A stretch of 64,000 nt of DNA from Fusobacterium perfoetens (GCF_021531595.1 NZ_JADYUD010000005.1:101026-165025), one strand, 5' to 3'. Numbered from the stretch's first letter, positions 1 to 8,895 are shown. Numbers and translations are program-made. Notes: a model not told the origin generated them from the letters alone.

Positions 1-774
1 CAGAAAGTTGTTTTAATTCCAAATGTTCCGGGAAATTTTAATGAAGAAATTTATGAAAATTATGGAGAGGGAGCAAAATTTTTATCAAGCGGTTATGATG
101 GATTTATGAGGGAATATATAAATATTCCGCAAGACAGATTAGTTCCATTTGAAAATATTCCTCTTGAAACAGCAGCGATAACAGAATTTGTAAGTGTAGG
201 AACTCATGCTCTGGAAAGGTTTAAAAAAATATCTCATTCTAATAAAGAAAAAATAGGAATATGGGGAGATGGAAGTTTAGCTTTTGTAGTTTCTAATATT
301 TTAAAAAAAGAATTTCCAAATTCTAAGATAATAATTTTTGGAAAAAATCCTGAAAAACTTTCTCTTTTCTCTTTTGCAGATGAAACTATTTTAGTAGATA
401 ACATTCCTGAAAATTATAAAATAGACCATGCTTTTGAATGTGCAGGAGGAGAGGGAAGCAGTTATGCAATAGATGACATAATAAGATATATAAAGCCTCA
501 AGGTTCTGTAATATTAATGGGAGTAAGTGAAAATAAAGTTCCTATAAATACAAGAGATGTATTAGAAAAAGGACTTACTTTTGTTGGATGTAGCCGTTCA
601 GGATATAGAGATTTTGAAAAAGCAGTGGAACTAATGCAAGATGAAAAATTTCAAATGAGATTAAAAATGATAATTCAAGAGAAAGAAGAACTAAAAACGA
701 TAGAAGATATCCATAAAATATTTAGAAAGGATTTAAGTAATCCATTTAAGACAGTTTTTAAATGGGATTTGTAG
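1..774 (+). CDS. TarJ-like ribitol-5-phosphate dehydrogenase, 5' end outside window
   Basis: The frame is open from base 1, so the first visible ATG at 106 is internal and the N-terminal part lies outside the window. The protein resembles the zinc-type alcohol dehydrogenase/TarJ family, which reduces ribulose-5-phosphate to ribitol-5-phosphate for CDP-ribitol supply to surface polymers. Visible support is the stretch FLSSGYDGFMREYI near the visible start, a Rossmann nucleotide-binding segment (GIWGDGSLAFVV), and the C-terminal FECAGG...GSVILMGVS pattern. The stop at 772-774 overlaps the ribosome binding site of the next gene, a glycosyltransferase, so the two are co-transcribed. The TarJ assignment over another polyol dehydrogenase rests on overall resemblance and polysaccharide context. 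Confidence 0.75.
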   Translation, partial: QKVVLIPNVPGNFNEEIYENYGEGAKFLSSGYDGFMREYINIPQDRLVPFENIPLETAAITEFVSVGTHALERFKKISHSNKEKIGIWGDGSLAFVVSNILKKEFPNSKIIIFGKNPEKLSLFSFADETILVDNIPENYKIDHAFECAGGEGSSYAIDDIIRYIKPQGSVILMGVSENKVPINTRDVLEKGLTFVGCSRSGYRDFEKAVELMQDEKFQMRLKMIIQEKEELKTIEDIHKIFRKDLSNPFKTVFKWDL

Positions 775-785
775 GAGATTTTTTT

Positions 786-1565
786 ATGAGTGAAATAAAA
801 GTAAGTGTAATTGTTCCAATTTACAATACAGAAAAATTTTTAAGAAAATGTATAGAAAGTATTGTAAACCAGACATTGCAAGAAATTGAAATAATTTTAA
901 TAAATGACGGTTCAACAGACAATTCACATAATATCTGTTTGGAATATGTAGAAAAATATCCTGAAAAAATAAAATACATAAATAATAAAAATATAGGTTG
1001 TAGTGCAACAAGAAACTTAGGAATACAATTGGCACAGGGAGAGTATGTTGCTTTTGTAGATAGTGATGATTATATAGAAAAAGAAATGTATGAGAAGATG
1101 TATAATAAAGTATTAAAAGAAAAATCAGATATAGTTATATGTGGTTTTAAATATATTTTTTCAGATAAAAAAAACTTATTTATACCACAAAACAAATATG
1201 AATATTTAGATATAAGAAATAAACCATCATATGTATGGAATAAATTATTTAAGAAATCTTTATTAAAAAATAATCAAATAGAATTTCCTTTAAAAACACA
1301 TTATTGTGAAGATTTAGTTTTTTCTTTTAAAAATCTAGTTTTAACAAAAAAGATTTCAATAGTACAACGACCATTATATAATTATATTTTACATGGAAAT
1401 AATTCTATTTACAATTTAGATAAAAAATTAGACAGTAAAATTAGTTTTTTAGAAATTTATAATTATTTAGAAAAGAATAATTTTCTAAAAGATAAATATG
1501 TAATGAAATATTTTTTCAAAATTTTTATTATTCAGGAATTAAAAATGTTTTTTTTAGTTTGCTAA
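786..1565 (+). CDS. Family 2 glycosyltransferase, C-terminus cut by a frameshift
   Basis: GT-A fold family 2 glycosyltransferase, transferring a sugar from a nucleotide-sugar onto a growing surface polysaccharide. It has the classical N-terminus VSVIVPIYNTEKFLRKCI, then INDGSTDNS and the metal-binding region AFVDSDDYIE. I chose ATG 786 because AGGAG lies 8 bases upstream; an upstream ATG at 762 has no such site. The reading frame ends early just after a run of eight T (1548-1555). Adding one T joins it to the open frame that ends at 1780, giving about 331 residues, a usual length for this family. The gene may be phase variable, newly broken, or affected by a sequencing error. Confidence 0.8.
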   Translation: MSEIKVSVIVPIYNTEKFLRKCIESIVNQTLQEIEIILINDGSTDNSHNICLEYVEKYPEKIKYINNKNIGCSATRNLGIQLAQGEYVAFVDSDDYIEKEMYEKMYNKVLKEKSDIVICGFKYIFSDKKNLFIPQNKYEYLDIRNKPSYVWNKLFKKSLLKNNQIEFPLKTHYCEDLVFSFKNLVLTKKISIVQRPLYNYILHGNNSIYNLDKKLDSKISFLEIYNYLEKNNFLKDKYVMKYFFKIFIIQELKMFFLVC

Positions 1566-1780
1566 ATCCTAATCAAGTTTCAAAAGAAGATGTTAAAAAG
1601 TATATAAATATTTATGGAAAAATGTTTGAAAATATGAAATTTATAAATTTAAAAGGAAAAATTATAATTTTTTATTATAAAAAATTTAGTTTTTTTATTA
1701 GAAAACTCAAATTATATTTCCTTTTGAAAAAAATAAGTAGTTCCCTAAAAAAGAAAGAGGATAAAACATATTATATTTAA
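1559..1780 (+). pseudogene. Detached C-terminal part of the upstream glycosyltransferase
   Basis: This open frame has no ribosome binding site and no good start codon; it begins in-frame at a TTG just after the T8 tract. Its product (NPNQVSKEDVKKYINIYGKM...) reads as the basic, hydrophobic tail commonly seen in capsule-type family 2 glycosyltransferases. It lines up with the preceding gene if one base is added to the T run at 1548-1555. I therefore read it as the displaced end of that gene, not a separate gene. Confidence 0.65.
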
Positions 1781-2243
1781 TATTACTTTATATACTTTTT
1801 ACATATCCTATTTTTAAAAAAATATCAAATAAAAAAATAATAGTTTTTTTAGAAATCTTTCCTATTTTTTTAATATTAGCTTTTCAAAATGGGATAGGAA
1901 CAGATTACTATAGTTATATAGAAATATTTAATCAAAAAATAAATTTTAATTATTCAAGAGGTCCTCTTTTTAAAATCTTAATATTGCATTTAAAAAAATT
2001 TTTTGACAATGAAAGAGTTATGTTCATAACAGTAGCTATGATACAAATAATTTTATATTATAAAATACTTAATATCTTTTATAAAAAGTTTTTTATAAAA
2101 AATATCCATTATTCATTTTTTTATCAATAACAACAAATGACTTTTATTTTTCAATGTTTAATGTATTAAGAAGTTCAATAGCATCTTTATTTATTGTTTT
2201 AAGTATTTTAGTATTGCTAGAAAATAAAAAAATTGACTTATAG
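1768..2243 (+). pseudogene. Decayed EpsG/Wzy-type polysaccharide polymerase remnant
   Basis: No intact gene lies between 1780 and 2264, but the translation is recognisable. From 1768 one frame reads YILFTYPIF...LAFQNGIGTDYYSYIEIF, and GTDYYSY is typical of EpsG-family membrane polymerases. That frame stops at 2128-2130. In another frame the protein resumes as NDFYFSMFNVLRSSIASLFI, again EpsG-like, and stops at 2241-2243. The switch sits at a T7 run (2116-2122), and one extra T would join them. The start position has AGAGG 7 bases upstream but the codon is ATA, as if ATG had mutated. Even joined, only about 158 residues remain where the family usually has about 350, so the C-terminal half is lost. 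Confidence 0.65.
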
Positions 2244-2263
2244 GGAGGTATATATAGTTTTCT

Positions 2264-3349
2264 ATGTATAATATGAAAATGAGAATAGGGATATTAACAT
2301 TTCAATGGGCAAGTAATCAAAATTTTGGAGCTAGTTTACAATCTTATGCTTGTAGAAAATTATTAAATAAAATTTTAAAAACTGAAAATATAAAAATAAT
2401 TGATTTTAATCCAACTAATTTAAATTTAAAAGGGAGATTATTAACTTTTTTTACAACAAGAAATTTTAGAGAATATAATAATAAATTTTTAAATTTAACA
2501 GAGAAAATAAAAGATATAAAAGAGTTTAATAAATTAAATAATAAATTTGATATTTTTGTAGTAGGTAGTGATCAAGTTTGGCGTCCCATATGGTTTGAAA
2601 AAAAATCATTACATTATTTTTTTGATTTTGTAAATGATAATAAAAAGAAAATAGCTTATGCTGCAAGTTTTGGAGTTGATTATTGGGAAGGAACTCCTGA
2701 ATTAACAGAAGAAATTAAACCATTAATTAAAAGATTTGATCATATTTCAGTTCGTGAAGAAAGTGGAATAGATATTTGTAAAAATACTTTTGGAATAGAT
2801 AATGTAGTTTGTGTTCTTGATCCAACTCTTATGATTTCAAGAGAAGATTACCAGCTAATTTTAGATGATTGGCAGGATAAAAGTCATTTAAAGAAAAAAT
2901 ATATTGCTCATATGCTTTTAGATGATACAGCAGAATTAAAAAGAGAGAGCCAAAATATAGCAGATTATTTGAAAGCAAATATTAATTATATTAAAGGGAA
3001 ATCATTTAAAATTTTAGGAAGAGATATAACTTTTTATAATAAAGTTTCTCAGTGGCTTACATATTTAAAAGATGCTGAATTTATAATAACAGACTCTTTT
3101 CACTGTACGGTATTTTCTTTAATATTTCATAAAAAATTTGTTGTTGTGGCAAATAAAGCAAGAGGAGTTGCAAGACTTGAAACTCTTTTAAATAGAGTAG
3201 GTTTGCAAGATAGATTTTTTACAGATATTAAAGATGTAGTAAAAAGTAAAATTTTAGATAAAGAAATAGACTATAACGAAGTTGATAAAAAATTGGAAGT
3301 TCACAGAAAATACTCAATGGATTTTTTGAAAAAAGCATTGGAGGATTAA
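2264..3349 (+). CDS. Polysaccharide pyruvyl transferase family protein
   Basis: Member of the CsaB/WcaK-type pyruvyl transferase family, which adds ketal-linked pyruvate from phosphoenolpyruvate to sugars of surface polymers. It begins MRIGILTFQWASNQNFGASLQ, matching the family's N-terminal signature, and carries VGSDQVWRP and TDSFHCTVFSLIFHKKFVV, both typical of the family. At 361 residues it has the normal length. The start is uncertain: GGGAGG at 2243-2248 is 15 bases from ATG 2264, and ATGs at 2273 and 2279 are in frame; an in-frame TAG at 2255 rules out anything earlier. The stop overlaps the next start (TAATG), and the next gene encodes the Fe-S protein that often accompanies this family. 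Confidence 0.85.
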   Translation: MYNMKMRIGILTFQWASNQNFGASLQSYACRKLLNKILKTENIKIIDFNPTNLNLKGRLLTFFTTRNFREYNNKFLNLTEKIKDIKEFNKLNNKFDIFVVGSDQVWRPIWFEKKSLHYFFDFVNDNKKKIAYAASFGVDYWEGTPELTEEIKPLIKRFDHISVREESGIDICKNTFGIDNVVCVLDPTLMISREDYQLILDDWQDKSHLKKKYIAHMLLDDTAELKRESQNIADYLKANINYIKGKSFKILGRDITFYNKVSQWLTYLKDAEFIITDSFHCTVFSLIFHKKFVVVANKARGVARLETLLNRVGLQDRFFTDIKDVVKSKILDKEIDYNEVDKKLEVHRKYSMDFLKKALED

Positions 3350-4506
3350 TGAAAAAAACAGCAATAAATATTATAGGAAATAAACAATGTACAGGATGTT
3401 TTGGCTGTTATAACATCTGCCCTGTGAATGCAATAGAAATGAAATATGATGAAGAGGGATTTTATAAACCAAATATTTTGGAAAATTGTATTGAATGCGG
3501 GAAATGTGAAAAAGTGTGTCCTGTAATAAAAAATAGGAATAATAATAAATATGTAAAAGTCTATGGAGCATGGTCAAACAGTAAAGAAATTTTATTAAAC
3601 AGTTCTTCAGGTGGAATTTTCTCAGAAATGGCACTTGAAATTTTAAACAAAAATGGAATTATTTATGGCGCTTCTTGGGAAAATGGAAATGTAAAGCATA
3701 AAAGAATAGAAAAAAAAGAAGATTTAAAAGATTTAAGAGGTTCTAAATATCTTCCAAGTTTTGTGGGAAATTCATATAAAAATGTAGTTGAAGACTTAAA
3801 AAATAATAAAAAGGTTTTATTTTCAGGGACACCATGTCAGATTGCAGCTTTAAATAAAATAGTAAAAAGCGATAATTTAATAACTGTAGATTTAATTTGC
3901 CATGGAATGCCCTCATATAAATCTTATAAAAAATATTGTGATGAAGAGTTTAAAAATCCTGTAACAAAAGTAGATTTCAGAAGTAAGGGGACTGGGTGGA
4001 TAAATTTTTCTTTAATATATTATACTAATATATTAAAGAATAATTACCATTACATGGATAAATTTTTCTTCGGTTTTTTGAAAGATATTTATCTTAATGA
4101 ACCATGTTATGCTTGTAAATTTAAAGGAACAAAAAATGGAGAAAAAAGAGAAGCAGATATAACTTTAGCTGATTTTTGGGGAGTTCCTAAAGAACTGTTT
4201 AACAAAAACGGAGTATCACTTGTAATTACAAATAACGAAAAAGGAGAAGAGATATTTTCCAAAATAAAAAATAAAATATTTTTTAAAGAGGTTTCTCTTG
4301 AAACAGGAATAAAAGGAAATCAGTCTTTTTATAAAAGTTGTACAAGACCAAAAGAAAGAGATATGTTCTATAAAGACTTTGATAAATTAAGTTTTAATGA
4401 ATTGTCAAATAAATATTTCAGAGTTCCAAGTCTAATGGAAAGAAGAATAAAAAGAATATTAAGTTTTCCAATAAGAATTTTAAGGTTTATAAAAAAAAGT
4501 TTATAA
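3349..4506 (+). CDS. FrhB-like Fe-S oxidoreductase of polysaccharide loci
   Basis: Coenzyme F420 hydrogenase/dehydrogenase beta-subunit-like protein. The N-terminus has two 4Fe-4S clusters of ferredoxin type (CTGCFGCYNICP and CIECGKCEKVCP), followed by the FrhB domain with FSGTPCQIAAL, LICHGMPS and the later CYACKF...ADITLADFWG motifs. In bacteria without F420, such proteins sit next to pyruvyl transferases in capsule and LPS loci, as here; the reaction is not established. Translation is coupled to the upstream gene by the TAATG overlap, with GGAGG just before the start. The basic C-terminal tail (RRIKRILSFPIRILRFIKK) suggests membrane association. Confidence 0.85.
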   Translation: MKKTAINIIGNKQCTGCFGCYNICPVNAIEMKYDEEGFYKPNILENCIECGKCEKVCPVIKNRNNNKYVKVYGAWSNSKEILLNSSSGGIFSEMALEILNKNGIIYGASWENGNVKHKRIEKKEDLKDLRGSKYLPSFVGNSYKNVVEDLKNNKKVLFSGTPCQIAALNKIVKSDNLITVDLICHGMPSYKSYKKYCDEEFKNPVTKVDFRSKGTGWINFSLIYYTNILKNNYHYMDKFFFGFLKDIYLNEPCYACKFKGTKNGEKREADITLADFWGVPKELFNKNGVSLVITNNEKGEEIFSKIKNKIFFKEVSLETGIKGNQSFYKSCTRPKERDMFYKDFDKLSFNELSNKYFRVPSLMERRIKRILSFPIRILRFIKKSL

Positions 4507-4609
4507 AAGAAGTTTAGTTTGATGGCAAATAAATTAAAGATAGGTTCTTTTTTATCAATTCTTCCCTGTCGTCAATATTTTTTATATTTCACTATATAAG
4601 CAATATTTA

Positions 4610-4637
4610 AGTATAAAAACTTATAAGTTTTTATACT
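4610..4637. repeat. Perfect 28-bp palindrome, first copy of a locus-associated repeat
   Basis: The two halves AGTATAAAAACTTA and TAAGTTTTTATACT are exact reverse complements. Close relatives with the same GTATAAAAA...TATAC ends occur at 63536-63561 and 63652-63677, both next to polysaccharide genes. The sequence just after this copy (ATTTTTAAAGA then AAAATTAT, from 4640) also recurs near 63599, so the repeat includes flanking DNA. It could be a terminator for the upstream operon, an operator, or a recombination site; nothing here decides between these. Confidence 0.6.
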
Positions 4638-4698
4638 AATTTTTAAAGAGAAAATTATAATAAATTTTTGTGATACTATTAATTTTTTATATAAAAAA

Positions 4699-4727
4699 AC
4701 AGTCTGATTTTTAATTTTTCAGACTGT
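4699..4727. other. Stem-loop in the gap before the MBOAT gene
   Basis: ACAGTCTGA at 4699-4707 is exactly complementary to TCAGACTGT at 4719-4727, with an 11-base T-rich loop. The run of A just before it makes a T-run only on the minus strand, so it is not a classical plus-strand terminator. It may be a terminator for transcription coming from the right, or a leader structure of the downstream gene. The rest of 4507-4764 holds no open frame of note. Confidence 0.45.
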
Positions 4728-4764
4728 AAAAATAATTATAATTTTTTATACTTTGGAGGAAAAA

Positions 4765-6210
4765 TTGTTATTTAATTCGTATGAATTTATTTTTTTGTTT
4801 CTACCAATAACTTTGATAATATATTTTCTATTAAATAAATATAATAAGAATATCTTAGCAAAGTCTTGGCTTGTTATTGCTTCACTTTATTTTTATTCCT
4901 ATTTTAATAAATCATATCTGATACTTATTATTGTGTCAATACTTGTAAACTATTTTATTGGTACTGAACTTAATATGAAAGCTAATAATGTTATCAGAAG
5001 AAAAGTTTTATTAATATTTGGAGTATTATTTAATCTTGGAGCATTAGGATATTTTAAATATTATGATTTCTTTATAGAAAATATAAATTATATTTTTAAA
5101 ACTAATTTTAATCTATTGCATATTATGCTTCCTTTGGGAATATCATTTTTTACATTCCAGCAACTTTCTTATGTAGTAGATAGTTATCACAGAAAAAATC
5201 TTAATTATGATTTTTTAAGTTATTGTTTATTTGTAACATTTTTTCCACAACTGATTGCAGGACCTATTGTTCTTCCAGCAGAAATGCTTCCTCAATTTGA
5301 AAGTGAAAAAAATAAAAAAGTAAATTGGGAAAATATGAATAGGGGACTTTATATGTTCTCAATAGGACTTGCAAAAAAGGTAATAATAGCAGATACAATA
5401 GCTCATTTTGCCAATGCAGGATTTGATATGATGGCAAGTTTAAATTTTGTAGAGGCATGGCTTACATCAGTATCTTATACATTGCAACTTTACTTTGATT
5501 TCAGCGGGTATTGTGATATGGCAATGGGAATAGGAATGATGTTTAATATTATTCTTCCAATTAACTTTAATTCTCCATACAAATCAACTAACATTCAGGA
5601 ATTTTGGAGAAAATGGCACATTACTCTTGGAAGATTTATGACAAATTATCTGTATATCCCTCTAGGAGGAAATAGAAAAGGAGAACTAAAAACTTTAAGA
5701 AATCTTTTTATAGTATTTCTAGCTAGTGGAATATGGCATGGGGCAGGGTGGAACTTTGTAATTTGGGGAATGTTACATGGAATATGTATATTAATCCATA
5801 GAATTTGGAAAAATACTGAAAGAAAACTACCTAAATTAATTGGCTGGTTTATTACGATAAATTTAGTAAATATATTTTGGGTGTTTTTCAGAGCAGAAAA
5901 CTTACAAAGTGCAGTTAAAGTATTAAAAGGAATGGTTGATATTTCAAGTCTGATTTATATGATGACACATTTAGAAAAAATAAAAGAAATGACTTTGGAT
6001 TACAGAACTTTTGCCAGTGGTAATATGGGAACAATAACTAATATAATAGTTTTAATAACTTCAATGTTAATTGCGTTTTTCTTTAAAAATAGTTTTGAAA
6101 ATAATAAAAATATTTTTTCTCAATATATAGAGTGGAAAATAGCTTTTTTATTTTCCTTATCTATTTTACTTTTTAATAATATTAGTGTGTTTTTATATTT
6201 TAATTTTTAG
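4765..6210 (+). CDS. MBOAT-family membrane O-acyltransferase (AlgI/DltB-like)
   Basis: Polytopic membrane acyltransferase that moves acyl groups, usually acetyl, across the membrane onto extracellular polysaccharide. It has the family N-terminus LLFNSYEFIFLFLPITL, the central QEFWRKWHITLGRFM and the C-terminal GIWHGAGWNFVIWGMLHG containing the conserved histidine; about ten hydrophobic segments are visible over 481 residues. I chose the TTG start at 4765 because GGAGG (4755-4759) lies 5 bases upstream and homologues begin MLFNSYEF; a TTG at 4753 overlaps the binding site itself. The next gene follows after 12 bases and looks like the periplasmic partner, as AlgJ/AlgX or DltD are in other systems. 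Confidence 0.9.
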   Translation: MLFNSYEFIFLFLPITLIIYFLLNKYNKNILAKSWLVIASLYFYSYFNKSYLILIIVSILVNYFIGTELNMKANNVIRRKVLLIFGVLFNLGALGYFKYYDFFIENINYIFKTNFNLLHIMLPLGISFFTFQQLSYVVDSYHRKNLNYDFLSYCLFVTFFPQLIAGPIVLPAEMLPQFESEKNKKVNWENMNRGLYMFSIGLAKKVIIADTIAHFANAGFDMMASLNFVEAWLTSVSYTLQLYFDFSGYCDMAMGIGMMFNIILPINFNSPYKSTNIQEFWRKWHITLGRFMTNYLYIPLGGNRKGELKTLRNLFIVFLASGIWHGAGWNFVIWGMLHGICILIHRIWKNTERKLPKLIGWFITINLVNIFWVFFRAENLQSAVKVLKGMVDISSLIYMMTHLEKIKEMTLDYRTFASGNMGTITNIIVLITSMLIAFFFKNSFENNKNIFSQYIEWKIAFLFSLSILLFNNISVFLYFNF

Positions 6211-6222
6211 AAGGGAAATAAA

Positions 6223-7236
6223 ATGAGAAAAAGATTCTATTTTATATTATTAAAAATTTTTATTTTGTTAATATGTTTATTAGGTATTAATTTTGTTATT
6301 GATCCTTATGGTATATTTAAAAAAGACATAAGTAAACAAATATTAGAACCAAATAAGAATTATTTAAAAACAAAATATATTTTAAAAAATAAAGATAAGT
6401 ATGATGCTTTTATTTTTGGTTCTTCAAGAGTAGGAGTAATTCCAGTAGAAAAAATATCAGGATACAGATTTTATAATATGACTTATTCAGAGGGACTTCC
6501 AAAAGAATGGTTAAAAACAATAAATACTTTTATAGAAAACGATGTAGCTATAAATATGATAATAATAGGAATAGATGATATATCTTTTAAAGTAGATGAC
6601 AGAGAACATTTTAGCCAACCTATGAGAATTCCTTATCAAGAACTATCAAATAAAGAAATATTAAAAAATTATCTTTTTATTAATCCTTTAAACAGCTATA
6701 ATTTTTTAACATTAAAAGAAATTATAAAAAGAAATTACTCAAATGATTATAGTAATATTTATAAAACAGGTTCAAATATAACAGAAAAAACAATCTCTAT
6801 AGAAAAAGAAATAGAAAAAAATGTAGAACAGCACATTTCTAAAAAAATTTTTTTAGAAACAAGTTATGGAAATAAAAATTTTATCAATATAGATAAAAAT
6901 ATAGAAACTTTGAAAGATATAGAAAACTTGTGTATAAAGAATGGAATAAAAGTAATTTTTATTTTTAATCCTCTTCATAGTACAGCTTTTATAAATAATA
7001 ATGAAAAAGAATGTATTGCAATAAAAGAAAAAATATTTAAAACTTTAAAAAGTGAGATTTTTGATTTTAGTTCAAATAATAGCATTTCAAAAAATAATTA
7101 TTATTGGTATGAAACAAGTCATTTTAGAATAATAGTAGGTGAAATGATATTAAAAACTATTTTTAAAGATAAATTTAGAACAGAAGAAGTAGTTAATATT
7201 CCTAATGATTTTGTTTGTATAGTAAATAAAAAATAA
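6223..7236 (+). CDS. Membrane-anchored SGNH-like partner of the MBOAT acyltransferase
   Basis: A 337-residue protein with one N-terminal membrane segment (FYFILLKIFILLICLLGINF) and an external domain. FIFGSSRVGVIP near residue 65 resembles the first SGNH hydrolase block, with the serine in GSSR, and WYETSHFR near residue 295 resembles the C-terminal His block. Proteins of this layout are encoded beside MBOAT genes and complete acyl transfer on the outer face of the membrane. The match is to architecture and motif shape, so the function is inferred. The start ATG has GAAGGG upstream. The gene is extremely AT-rich, like the rest of this locus. Confidence 0.65.
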   Translation: MRKRFYFILLKIFILLICLLGINFVIDPYGIFKKDISKQILEPNKNYLKTKYILKNKDKYDAFIFGSSRVGVIPVEKISGYRFYNMTYSEGLPKEWLKTINTFIENDVAINMIIIGIDDISFKVDDREHFSQPMRIPYQELSNKEILKNYLFINPLNSYNFLTLKEIIKRNYSNDYSNIYKTGSNITEKTISIEKEIEKNVEQHISKKIFLETSYGNKNFINIDKNIETLKDIENLCIKNGIKVIFIFNPLHSTAFINNNEKECIAIKEKIFKTLKSEIFDFSSNNSISKNNYYWYETSHFRIIVGEMILKTIFKDKFRTEEVVNIPNDFVCIVNKK

Positions 7237-7458
7237 ATTTTAAAAGATATGTAAATTTTATATTATTCTTAATAGCTAAATTTAAATATTATCTATGTAA
7301 AAGATATTATAATATATATTTCTATAAAAATAATTAATAAAATTAAAATAAAAAATAATATTAATTATTATAATTTATATTTATAATATAAAAAAATTAT
7401 TATAAATATATTTTTAAAAGAGACTATATAGATAATATTTTAGTATAACAATATAATT

Positions 7459-7510
7459 AATGAGGCAAATAAATTTATTTCTATCTGAAAAATCATTTGT
7501 CTCATTTTTT
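7459..7510 (+). terminator. Intrinsic terminator of the acyltransferase operon
   Basis: AATGAGGCAAAT (7459-7470) pairs with ATTTGTCTCATT (7495-7506) with one G-U pair, followed by a T run to 7510. It ends the polysaccharide operon and isolates it from the CoA-transferase gene at 7590. The rest of 7237-7589 is nearly pure A/T and holds no open frame or other clear signal. Confidence 0.8.
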
Positions 7511-7589
7511 ATTTATATATCTATGATAAATTTATAAAACTATGTTAAGATATAAATAAAAAACAGCAAATATTGAAAGGAGATAAAAA

Positions 7590-8789
7590 ATGGGAGCACT
7601 TACAGGGTTAAAAATACTTGATTTTTCAACACTACTTCCAGGGCCTTTTGCAACACTTATACTTGGAGATTTAGGAGCAGATATTATAAAAATAAGTTCA
7701 CCAGATAAAGCTGATATAGTAGCAGACTATCCTCCTTATATAGAAGGGACAAATCTTTCTGCAAATCAGGCATGGCTTGGAAGAAACAAAAAAAATATTT
7801 TTTTGAATCTAAAAACAAAGGAAGCAGTGGATATAGTTAAAGAGCTGGTAAAAGAATATGACATTGTAGTTGAACAGTTCAGACCTGGAGTTATGGAGCG
7901 TTTAGGGCTTAGTTATGAGGAACTTAAAAAAGTGAATCCAAAAGTGATATATTGCTCTCTTACAGGTTATGGACAGACAGGGCCTATGAGAGATAGTGCA
8001 GGACATGATATAAATTATCTTGCAAGAAGTGGTAATATGAATTATTCAGGAAGAGAAAAAACAGGGCCAGTTCTTACAAATATGCAGATGGCTGATATAG
8101 GTGCAGGTTCTCTTTATTCTGTAATAGGTATTCTTTCAGCAGTATATCATAGAACGATAACAGGAAAAGGGCAATATATAGATATTTCTATGGCTGATGG
8201 ACTTATTCCTTTTAATGCAATGGAAGGAGCAGCATTTTTAGTAAATGGTGCAGAACCTGAAAGAGAGAAAACAAGACTTAATGGTGGAAGTGCATATGAT
8301 TTTTATGAAACAAAAGATCATAGATATTTAAGTGTAGGTTCTCTTGAGCCTAAGTTCTGGAAAAATTTTTGTGAGTGTATAGAACTTCCTGAACTTATAT
8401 CTGAAACAGTTATGCCTGAGAATGTAAATTCTTTAAAGGAAAAGATAAGAAAAAGAATTTTAGAAAAAAATCTTAAAGAATGGAATGAAATTTTTAAAGG
8501 ACAAGATGTATGTGTTGAACCTGTGCTTACATTGAAAGAAGCTTTTCTTGAAGATGAACATATAAAAGCGAGAAATCTTATAAATGATGTAAAAGTTGCA
8601 GGGGAAAAAGAAAAAACAGTAAAACAGATGGGAACACCTTTAAAGCTTTCAGAATGTCCTATAGAGTATAAAGAAACAGGTTATCCTTTAGGATATCATA
8701 CTGAGGAAATTTTAAAAAAAATGGGATACAGTATAGAAGAAATAGAAAAATTTGAAGAAAAAAAAGCTGTTGGAATTTATAAAAAATAA
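7590..8789 (+). CDS. CaiB/BaiF family (type III) CoA-transferase
   Basis: Type III CoA-transferase or alpha-methylacyl-CoA racemase-like enzyme of 399 residues, moving CoA between carboxylic acids. Family features are the N-terminus LTGLKILDFSTLLPGPFAT, GDLGADIIKI, the RPGVMERLGLSYEELKKVNPKVIYCSLTGYGQ region shortened here to RPGVMERLGLSYEEL, and GQYIDISMADGL, where Asp203 aligns with the catalytic aspartate of formyl-CoA transferase. AAAGGAG lies well placed before ATG 7590. It stands alone between a terminator and a WG-repeat gene, so the substrate cannot be inferred from neighbours. Confidence 0.85.
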   Translation: MGALTGLKILDFSTLLPGPFATLILGDLGADIIKISSPDKADIVADYPPYIEGTNLSANQAWLGRNKKNIFLNLKTKEAVDIVKELVKEYDIVVEQFRPGVMERLGLSYEELKKVNPKVIYCSLTGYGQTGPMRDSAGHDINYLARSGNMNYSGREKTGPVLTNMQMADIGAGSLYSVIGILSAVYHRTITGKGQYIDISMADGLIPFNAMEGAAFLVNGAEPEREKTRLNGGSAYDFYETKDHRYLSVGSLEPKFWKNFCECIELPELISETVMPENVNSLKEKIRKRILEKNLKEWNEIFKGQDVCVEPVLTLKEAFLEDEHIKARNLINDVKVAGEKEKTVKQMGTPLKLSECPIEYKETGYPLGYHTEEILKKMGYSIEEIEKFEEKKAVGIYKK

Positions 8790-8895
8790 TTTTCTGTGTT
8801 TATCTTATTCATAAAAAATTATATAAAATCTATTCATTAAATAAAAAAATTAAGGTATAATTTAATATAAGAATAAGATAAAATGGGGTGATTTA

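Noticed and set aside
4753..4764. TTG at 4753 as start of the MBOAT gene
   Set aside because: It overlaps the GGAGG ribosome site; TTG 4765 has correct spacing and matches homologues.
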